Assembly (NCBI GenBank): GCA_007124075.1
Contig: SLFV01000036.1
Coordinates: 1 to 6,404 of the forward strand
Length of the DNA stretch: 6,404 nucleotides
Origin: Roseimaritima sp.
GTDB lineage: Bacteria; Planctomycetota; Planctomycetia; Pirellulales; Pirellulaceae
Reading direction: 5' to 3'
Part shown: piece after piece, positions 1 through 5,082 of the stretch
Numbering within the stretch: position 1 is the stretch's first letter
Layout: each line of letters starts with the position of its first letter
Notes under the pieces: model-generated
What the model saw: only the letters and a program-made list of their open reading frames with translations
Told to the model about the DNA's origin: nothing
Database searches by the model: none
Made by a program: the position numbers and the translations under genes

Positions 1-1671
1 GGATTTCAATTTTTCGCGAAACCAATCCCATTGCTGTTGTCCGAGGCAGGTGGTCTGGGTGGGGTCCGCCCAACTGGGCATCGTGCGGCTGAACCAGCGT
101 GGGTCGAGCAAAAAGACTTCCAGGGGGCCAAAGCGAAACGAGGTGTGAATACCGCGACCTTCTCCGAACGGACGGGGTTGCTCGTTCCCTTTGGCATCAT
201 GGCCAAACGTCCGATTGGCCCGGTATTCACAAAATGCGATCCGCGCCACATGTTTGCCGGAAAAATCTCCGTGGCCATCATTGACCCCAAAGTCATGGTC
301 GTCCCACGTCCCCCAACAAGGTATCTGCCGGATCATGGTCGCGATCTCTGGCTGTCGTAGAAATTCGCGGTGCTTGGTCCGCGCGACACTCAGTTGATCG
401 CTATCGATATACGGTGTATCTCCCAAGAAGACAAAACCCTGACAACCTTCCTGCAGAACGCGAGTCCAAATGTGATCCGGTGTCGAAGGGGCACATGACC
501 CGAGCCCCAGTACGACTTCTTCCGGCAACGCTTCCGGAGCCCAAAGTGTGCGCAGTTGGCCGTGGCTGTTATGCTCCACACTCCAGTCGCGATTTTCGCC
601 AACAGGAAAAATTCGATACTGGTACTCCGTGTCGGGTTGCAGACCCGTCACCTCGAAGTGCAGCGTGCCATCATGATCACCATCGATGAAAGCTTGTCCC
701 ACCAACGGCGGTTGTTGCTCATGACGTAATTCGCATTGCCACTGCCGATGAACGTTGTGAGCGGGTGCTGGACGGAACCACAATCGAGCTGTCTGAGTAT
801 CAACATGCCCGACCAAAGGACCGGTACCAATCAAAGCAGGCGACAACGTGGGAACGACCGGCGGTGCCTGTCCCGCTTTGACCAACTGCACATAGGTCGC
901 AACCGCCGCGAAGAACTGAAGCGAAACCTCGATAGCCAGCCTGCTGAAAGTGGGTTGATCTTGCGAGTCAAAACATTTGTCCAGCCAGAGGCTTGTCAGG
1001 ATCCACCGTCCCTGGCCTGATTCGCCCAACAATAAACAGGGGAACTCAGCATTGGGACGAGAGGCCAGCAACACTTGCAACTCTCGCCAATCGCAAAAGC
1101 TCTCCCAATTCGCTCGTGAGCGTTCGAAGTGGGATTTGCCGACCTTCGAAACGTCAGCGGGAATCCAAGAGGTTAACGGATGCTCGGGTGCAAGCACATG
1201 CAAGTCATCAAAATCATCATCACAGCGGCGGGCCTGCAGCGGTTCCGGCAGGTACTCGACCTTGTCCCCGAACTGATCCGACTGGGTCATCTCCAGCACA
1301 ACGCCACCTTGCTGGACGAACGCCACGATCTCGTCCGCGAAGGCATTCACGTATTTTTTGTAGTCAGGGGCGTTATTAGTAAAGGCCCCGAAGACCAACA
1401 AGTCGATCGGCTGAGCCTGTTGGCTAGGGCCGCTTGTCAGATCGAGTGGGATGACGGTGGCGCCATTACGTTGCAGCAGCGTCGCGGCGCCTATCGATTG
1501 TTTGGTCCAAGGGTCAGGGTGCTCCAGCACGGCCACCCGTAAGCCCTTTCCCGGTGGTGAAATCTGACGCTCATCCGCCGCCACGGTTGCCGCGCCTGAT
1601 TGCCATGCATACCAGCCGCACCATGCGGCCGAAGCCAATCCAACCTGACTGACAAATCCTCGTCGATCCAT
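1..1671 (-). CDS. PhoD-like alkaline phosphatase with extra N-terminal GATase1-like domain (3' end outside window)
   Basis: Probable exported metallophosphatase that releases phosphate from phosphomonoesters or diesters outside the cytoplasm. The frame is open for 557 codons from an ATG at 1671 to the window edge, with no stop. Residues 1-32 look like a Tat signal: DRRGFV, a short apolar stretch, then an Ala-rich possible cleavage site; PhoD proteins are classic Tat substrates. Residues 43-235 have an alternating strand/helix pattern (LRVAVLE, DLLVFGAF, GGVVLEMTQSDQ, GRWILTSLWLD) resembling ThuA or class I amidotransferase-like folds. Residues 283-377 match the Fn3-like PhoD N-domain (GPLVGHVDTQTARLWFRP). 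The phosphatase core follows: GSC 391-393, FLGDTPYID 415-423, GTWDDHDFGVND 454-465, LLDPRW 521-526 and LGQQQWDWF 543-551; the remaining C-terminal metal ligands lie beyond the edge. A GTG at 1683 is in frame, four codons upstream, and has a better-placed GGGAG; the ATG has only GGTGA, so the start is uncertain. Family assignment is firm; the amidotransferase-like label is tentative. Confidence 0.9.
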   Translation of the reverse strand, partial: MDRRGFVSQVGLASAAWCGWYAWQSGAATVAADERQISPPGKGLRVAVLEHPDPWTKQSIGAATLLQRNGATVIPLDLTSGPSQQAQPIDLLVFGAFTNNAPDYKKYVNAFADEIVAFVQQGGVVLEMTQSDQFGDKVEYLPEPLQARRCDDDFDDLHVLAPEHPLTSWIPADVSKVGKSHFERSRANWESFCDWRELQVLLASRPNAEFPCLLLGESGQGRWILTSLWLDKCFDSQDQPTFSRLAIEVSLQFFAAVATYVQLVKAGQAPPVVPTLSPALIGTGPLVGHVDTQTARLWFRPAPAHNVHRQWQCELRHEQQPPLVGQAFIDGDHDGTLHFEVTGLQPDTEYQYRIFPVGENRDWSVEHNSHGQLRTLWAPEALPEEVVLGLGSCAPSTPDHIWTRVLQEGCQGFVFLGDTPYIDSDQLSVARTKHREFLRQPEIATMIRQIPCWGTWDDHDFGVNDGHGDFSGKHVARIAFCEYRANRTFGHDAKGNEQPRPFGEGRGIHTSFRFGPLEVFLLDPRWFSRTMPSWADPTQTTCLGQQQWDWFREKLKS

Positions 1672-1720
1672 ATCTTGATTCACCGATGCGCTCCCGATAC
1701 CTCTTGGTTGTGTCCGATTG

Positions 1721-1726
1721 ATTCTA
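1721..1726 (-). promoter_or_regulatory. possible -10 box for the PhoD-like gene
   Basis: On the minus strand the hexamer reads TAGAAT, a 5/6 match to TATAAT, about 50 bases upstream of the ATG at 1671. The upstream -35 region is only a run of T residues with poor match to TTGACA. It lies just downstream of the terminator-like foldback, where a new promoter for the phosphatase gene would be expected. Weak support from the sequence alone. Confidence 0.22.
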
Positions 1727-1843
1727 GTGGTCTGAAACCACTAAAAAATTAGAGTTGGTCCGTAGTGGAATTCGCCAGAATTCCCCGAGTAAGACGAATT
1801 CTGGCGAATTCCACTACTCCAATCTTAATCGTTAACAGACCAC
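1727..1843. repeat. 117-bp nested inverted-repeat (foldback, REP/MITE-like) element
   Basis: Perfect 22-bp arms at 1762-1783 and 1796-1817 surround a 12-base spacer. Outside them the pairing continues with small bulges and two mismatches (1748-1758 with 1819-1829). An outermost perfect 8-bp pair, GTGGTCTG at 1727-1734 and CAGACCAC at 1836-1843, closes the structure. The left end also folds on itself: TAGTGGT, a 5-base loop, then ACCACTA (1725-1743). Each 22-bp arm contains a sub-palindrome (GGAATTC, four bases, GAATTCC or its complement), so GAATTC occurs four times within about 50 bp. No clear target duplication flanks it and no ORF lies inside. The size, terminal repeats and intergenic position suit a non-autonomous mobile repeat or a REP-type element; whether it is dispersed in the genome cannot be seen here. 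Confidence 0.8.
1743..1829 (-). terminator. possible intrinsic terminator formed by the foldback element
   Basis: Read on the minus strand, the long stem (22 perfect pairs plus an outer arm with 9 of 11 positions pairing, counting one G-U) is followed directly by six T residues (the A run at 1743-1748). This is the arrangement of a Rho-independent terminator, although the stem is far longer and less GC-rich at its base than usual. It would stop transcripts from the coiled-coil gene (stop at 2033) before the phosphatase gene (start 1671). Confidence 0.4.
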
Positions 1844-1961
1844 CCATTCATTTTTCGTCAATACAAGCGATCGAAAATCGTGGTTGATTGTGTTAACGAA
1901 TGAGGGTATCGTCGTCTCGATAAGCCACCGTGGGCTCAGTCATCCGAATGACACCTTAAAT

Positions 1962-1991
1962 GCCATGGACAAACAGCGAGTGTCCAATGGC
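1962..1991 (-). terminator. hairpin downstream of the coiled-coil gene, possible terminator
   Basis: GCCATGGACA (1962-1971) pairs with TGTCCAATGGC (1981-1991), giving ten base pairs with one bulged base and a 9-base loop. It lies about 41 bases past the stop of the 444-residue gene. On the minus strand it is followed by ATTTAAGG, so the U tract is poor. It may be a terminator or an mRNA 3'-end stabiliser. Confidence 0.4.
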
Positions 1992-2032
1992 CCGCCCTGT
2001 CCAGCCAGAGCACCGCGCGCACCGAACCGTTC

Positions 2033-3367
2033 TTAGTCGCTTGTTTGGTCCAGGCCCAATTTTGCTAACCAGCGCCGCCTCGGTTTCCCTGACGTCTCCG
2101 AGCACTCCTGGTCGGAGTGGCTTCGGGCTTGCTCTTGCTGTTGGCACTCCAGCTCGTGATTGCGTTTTTCCAACTCCATGCGTTCGCGTGCCAGCCGCGC
2201 CCTTTCCAGCGACACTTCAACCTCGGCCTGACTAAGTTTTGCCTGCCACTCCTGCTGGATCTCCCGTAGTTTTTCGCGTTCTTCGCGGATTAGGTCATCT
2301 TGCTCCAAAAGTTCTCCAATCGCGTTTGCCCCGATCGCAACGTTGCCAAATGTTTTCGACTGGTCATCCAGTAACTCCCTCAAATCTGCAATCTGGCGGT
2401 CACGACGCTGGATTTCTTCGTCGGCCTGTTGCACCATGTGTCGCAATTGCTGCAGTTCCCCTACAATTTCTTTCTGGTCCGCAGCCCCGCCAGCACACAC
2501 TTGACCTTCTTCCTGTTCCAATCGCTGCAGGATGACCTGTTTCTGTTCTTCCCACGTCAACGCCTCGGCTGGGGGTTGCGGAGGACACCCCAGGCTGCTG
2601 GATGGGGCTTTACTGTTTTCACAGCGGACCAAAAGCTCATGGTTTTCGTGTTCTAGTTCGGCAATTCGCATCCGAAGCGCCTCCAGTTCATCCTCCGAAG
2701 GCTTGGGAAACAACGTCTCGCTAAGTCTTTCGTCGATCTGTTGCTGCAAATCGGCTGCAAGCCTTTCTTTGCCGGACAGTTCATGGCGGAGCTGATCAAT
2801 CGTTGCAGCTTGATCTTCCACTTCCTTGCTAAACGCCTCCAGTTGCTGTTCCATCTCGACAACGTGGATCTCCACCAGCGTATCCGTCCGCCCGCCGCCG
2901 TCGGCACCAGCCAACACGCCCCGCTGCAAAACAAGAGGCAGTTCCTGTAACTGGCCAAGCGTCATCTGAAAGGTGTCCAGAAGCTGATCAAAACGATCAG
3001 CCTGACTGGGGACGGCAGAAAAGGTTTTCGCCACCCGGTCCTCTTGGTCGTCCGTCACTTGCTGTGGCCTGGTAGAAAACTTCCCGACCACAGAATCGGG
3101 GGGCTCGCACCAATCCGCCGACGTGGTTTGCGATAATTCATCAACTCCATCCACTTCAGCGGTTCCAACAGTTCCGGCAATTTCAGCAACTTCCTTATCG
3201 ACCGACCTCAAAATCTCCAGCGTGTCGTCGGTAGCTGTGGCTGGCGGAGTTTTCGTTGTAAGTCCGTGATTTGCCGCCTCGACAGTGCATCGTATACCGT
3301 GATCGGTCGGCCGCGAGCGTTTACCGCGTGTGGCAAGTCTGTTGCGATTCCTTTTCCGCTTTGCCAT
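2033..3367 (-). CDS. large coiled-coil protein of unknown function
   Basis: I do not recognise a named family. The 444-residue product starts with a very basic segment (residues 1-20, eleven K/R: MAKRKRNRNRLATRGKRSRP), followed by a Thr/Asp/Glu-rich, probably disordered stretch to about 120. Residues 165-255 form a first heptad-rich coiled coil (EMEQQLEAFSKEVEDQ, LRMRIAELEHENHELL). A Pro/Ser linker at 252-268 precedes a second coiled coil from about 271 (WEEQKQVILQRLEQEE) to 345 and a third from about 352 to 425 (REEREKLREIQQEWQAKL). The protein ends in a short basic-aromatic tail, KPRRRWLAKLGLDQ (428-441), which looks like a docking motif. There is no signal peptide, membrane span or enzymatic motif, so a cytoplasmic scaffold or nucleoid/cytoskeleton-associated role is possible but not shown. 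The ATG at 3367 has only weak SD-like sequence: GGAG about 14 bases upstream, which is too far, and a nearer GAGCGG. The gene is real on length and heptad composition. Confidence 0.85.
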   Translation of the reverse strand: MAKRKRNRNRLATRGKRSRPTDHGIRCTVEAANHGLTTKTPPATATDDTLEILRSVDKEVAEIAGTVGTAEVDGVDELSQTTSADWCEPPDSVVGKFSTRPQQVTDDQEDRVAKTFSAVPSQADRFDQLLDTFQMTLGQLQELPLVLQRGVLAGADGGGRTDTLVEIHVVEMEQQLEAFSKEVEDQAATIDQLRHELSGKERLAADLQQQIDERLSETLFPKPSEDELEALRMRIAELEHENHELLVRCENSKAPSSSLGCPPQPPAEALTWEEQKQVILQRLEQEEGQVCAGGAADQKEIVGELQQLRHMVQQADEEIQRRDRQIADLRELLDDQSKTFGNVAIGANAIGELLEQDDLIREEREKLREIQQEWQAKLSQAEVEVSLERARLARERMELEKRNHELECQQQEQARSHSDQECSETSGKPRRRWLAKLGLDQTSD

Positions 3368-3559
3368 GGTACCGCTCTAGTCTCCTGATGGAAGGACCTG
3401 ATCCAAATCTTCTGATGATCGCTAACTCTGCACATAATCTCTAGCTTTCCCGGAACCCGCTTGCAAAGCTGAATCAACATGCAGACCTTCAACTAAACCT
3501 GGCATCGGTTCAGTTGTAGAGACTGTAGCCATTGCATCAAAAAGAACAGCAAGTCGCTA

Positions 3560-3680
3560 AGCATCGTGCGATAAATAACTGTTCCTTTGAACCGTCTCTC
3601 CCGGCCCTGCGGAGCAGGAATAGCAGGGAGAGATTTAGAGCGAGGGAGAAAGGCCATGCAGTTATTTATCGCACGATGCT
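3560..3680. mobile_element. 121-bp foldback (MITE-like) element with 22-bp perfect inverted ends
   Basis: AGCATCGTGCGATAAATAAC plus TG at 3560-3581 is exactly inverted at 3659-3680. The inside also folds in register: CCTTT (3584-3588) with AAAGG (3649-3653), TCTCTCCC (3595-3602) with GGGAGAGA (3626-3633), and CCTGC (3606-3610) with GCAGG (3614-3618) around a 3-base loop. The whole segment can therefore form one long branched hairpin. It encodes no protein. The right end abuts the broken transposase fragment: the transposase stop codon TAG spans 3679-3681, using the last two bases of the element. Clear target duplications are not seen; TA occurs just outside both ends but is not symmetrically placed. 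A MITE, a REP-type element or a structured RNA are all possible; the exact terminal symmetry favours a mobile element. Confidence 0.7.
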
Positions 3681-3993
3681 AGGGTTTCGAATATCGATCG
3701 TCATTGATGTCGACTTTTTCTAAAACCTGTTCTATGGCCTGCCAGATCCCCAGGCGAGTCCATTTGGTATGGTAGTATCGGACGGTGGAACGGGATGGAA
3801 AGCAGTTAGGTAAGTGACGCCAACCGCATTTGGTGGCACGCAGGAAACGGATGGCGTTGATGACTTCGCGCACATTGACTGGACGTCGTGTTCTGCTCCA
3901 TCGCGAAGCGGGCAGTAACGCCAAAATGGCTCCCCAGTGTTCGTCGGACAAATCGGTCGCAAAGCGTTTTTTATTGCGAGAATCAGTAGTCAT
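3679..3993 (-). pseudogene. IS5-family transposase, N-terminal remnant
   Basis: The 104-residue frame matches the N-terminal helix-turn-helix-like domain of IS5-type transposases (DUF4096 pattern): DLSDEHWGAILALLP at 14-28, VNVREVINAIRFLRATKCGWRHLP at 39-62, then FPSRSTVRYYHTKWTRLGIWQAIEQVLEKV at 65-94. It ends at a TAG contributed by the neighbouring foldback element, and the DDE catalytic domain is missing: beyond that element no frame continues the family, so it cannot transpose. The ATG overlaps the mgtC stop as ATGA (3990-3993) and has AAAGGA seven bases upstream inside the last mgtC codons, so it might be translated by coupling. Some IS5 subgroups split the transposase into two frames, but no second frame is present here. 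No IS terminal repeats were found. Confidence 0.8.
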
Positions 3994-4679
3994 GCTGCCG
4001 TCCTTTGCCAGCTAATCGCTTTGATTTCTGGCTCAATGCCCACCCGCGTGACCACTTCTTCTACAGCGCGATCATTGCGATCACAGGAAAAGATCTCCGC
4101 CAACACGACCGTGCGATCCGTTTCAGAATCTTCCGTGGATAATCCTTGCAGGCTCAGTTTCTCGTGCCCATTGACGTGTCGCAGTAGGACCTGTCGGACT
4201 TGCATGTCTTGGTCCGAATCACACTCGATCCGCAATCGATAAAAGCTCTCGATGTCAGTGGCTTTGCTCGTATATTTTTCGATCTTACGGACTGCAGGCC
4301 GCAGCCCCAAGTGGATGGTTAGAACCGCGGTGGTACCAATGAATGCTTCGCCCGCAAAACCCGCTCCGCACAGCGAACCGACCGCACCACTGCACCATAG
4401 CGTCGCTGCGGTATTTAAACCTCGGACGTTCAGACCTTCGCGGAGGATGACTCCGCCACCCAAGAAACCCAAACCGCTGACGACCTGCGAGGCGATCCGT
4501 GTAGGACTGGCGTCTCCTTCGATCAATGTGGATAACCCCACAAACATCGCGGCCCCCAGCGAGACCAGTGCATTGGTCCGTAAGCCCGCCGTATGCTGAC
4601 GCCACTGCCGCTCCAGTCCGATTGCAACACCCATGAGTAGGGCGGCACCCACATTCAGTGCAAATTGTAGTGTCAGCAT
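3990..4679 (-). CDS. mgtC: MgtC family inner-membrane protein
   Basis: Full-length MgtC homologue (229 residues; Salmonella MgtC is about 230). In Salmonella MgtC inhibits the F-type ATP synthase and supports growth at low magnesium and in macrophages; in free-living bacteria the role is less clear. The N-terminal half has about five membrane segments (roughly 3-21, 36-52, 62-80, 92-108, 110-127) and the family signatures GLERQWRQHTAGLRTNALVS (21-40), VSGLGFLGGGVILREG (67-82) and VRGLNTAATLWCS (85-97). The soluble C-terminal domain (145-229) has LQGL and ends in KAISWQRTAA, matching the usual MgtC end. From memory, the residues shown to matter in Salmonella, Asn92 and Cys155, correspond to Asn89 and Cys153 here. 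A good SD, GAGGAA, lies 5-6 bases before the ATG. The stop overlaps the transposase remnant, so the last few residues may come from the insertion. Confidence 0.92.
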   Translation of the reverse strand: MLTLQFALNVGAALLMGVAIGLERQWRQHTAGLRTNALVSLGAAMFVGLSTLIEGDASPTRIASQVVSGLGFLGGGVILREGLNVRGLNTAATLWCSGAVGSLCGAGFAGEAFIGTTAVLTIHLGLRPAVRKIEKYTSKATDIESFYRLRIECDSDQDMQVRQVLLRHVNGHEKLSLQGLSTEDSETDRTVVLAEIFSCDRNDRAVEEVVTRVGIEPEIKAISWQRTAA

Positions 4680-4748
4680 GGTGATTCCTCGTCAGTAGGC
4701 AGTTCTCCTTCGCGTGTTCGGTAAGAAGGAGAGCAACTTTTGTACCAT
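4680..4748 (-). promoter_or_regulatory. mgtC leader: hairpin plus possible 18-residue leader peptide
   Basis: A short frame ATG (4748) to TGA (4692) would encode MVQKLLSFLPNTRRRTAY. Its stop lies one base before the mgtC SD (GAGGAA, 4685-4690) and 12 bases before the mgtC ATG. Inside it, TCTCCTTC and GAAGGAGA (4725-4732 and 4704-4711 on the plus strand) form a perfect 8-bp stem with a 13-base loop. The three consecutive Arg codons CGA AGG AGA lie on the downstream side of this stem. The start has no convincing SD. Enterobacterial mgtC and mgtA leaders carry regulatory short ORFs, so the arrangement is suggestive, but an 18-codon frame can arise by chance. Confidence 0.3.
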
Positions 4749-5082
4749 GCACCCGTGATGCGAATCGCAACGCCCACCTAACAGACCTGTTTGAAAGGCA
4801 GGACCCATCGGCGATCCAATCGACATACTGGAAAATCGAATGGCGGGAGAGCGTCGGGCTGCTTTTTCGATAGGCTGCCCAGGTGGGCGACGTCGGGAAA
4901 TCGCCTCCTGTCCGTTCTGAGCAGGCGGACGACGCGTGCGAGGTCAGGCTTGTGGCTTCAAACCGCGACCCGGCAAAATACCCGCTCGAGCCGAAGAGGG
5001 GCTAAGCATTTTGCCCAGACGCCAGTATTCCGGCCGATCGGAATGCATTCGGAATAGATTCTGTGGCAAGAGGCCCAACCTG
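4749..5082. other. intergenic region between kinase gene and mgtC leader
   Basis: No gene is supported on either strand. About 39 bases past the kinase stop, ATTCCG (5027-5032) pairs with CGGAAT (5039-5044, or alternatively 5050-5055), a 6-bp hairpin without a following U tract. Further on are short palindromes: GAATGCATTC (5041-5050), GCTCGAGC (4984-4991), GCCCAGGTGGGC (4877-4888) and TGCGAATCGCA (4759-4769). The mgtC promoter is presumably here, but no convincing -35/-10 pair was found. Confidence 0.5.

Noticed and set aside
993..1542. Plus-strand frames of 99-128 codons opposite the phosphatase gene
   Set aside because: They are antisense to a well-supported PhoD-like coding sequence and have low-complexity Arg/Ser-rich translations.
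1830..1898. CGTTAACA and TGTTAACG inverted pair outside the 117-bp element
   Set aside because: Only 8 bp with about 53 bases between; such a short pair is expected by chance, although an operator cannot be excluded.
3532..3723. 63-codon plus-strand frame through the 121-bp element
   Set aside because: It runs through the inverted arms and into the antisense of the transposase remnant; TTG start and no coding features.
4285..4770. 161-codon minus-strand frame overlapping mgtC
   Set aside because: It lies in another frame of the clearly conserved MgtC coding sequence; its translation is Cys/Arg/Gly-rich with no family features.
4680..4800. M-box (ykoK) magnesium riboswitch before mgtC, suggested by CTGTTAGGTGGGC on the minus strand
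   Set aside because: The opening resembles GTTAGGTGAGGC, but the middle domain is absent and the conserved distal segment near GTGCTAAAGCTCTACG is not present; the available length is also too short.
4871..4892. GCCCAGGTGGGC hairpin as a terminator
   Set aside because: The two-base loop forces a shorter stem and no T run follows on either strand.
4945..4985. tRNA T-arm-like GGTTTGAAGCC on the minus strand
   Set aside because: The flanks do not form a 5-bp T stem, and no acceptor, D or anticodon arms were found nearby.
4791..5057. 88-codon plus-strand frame in the gap
   Set aside because: TTG start, no SD, very Arg/Ser-rich composition typical of a chance frame, and no recognisable motif.
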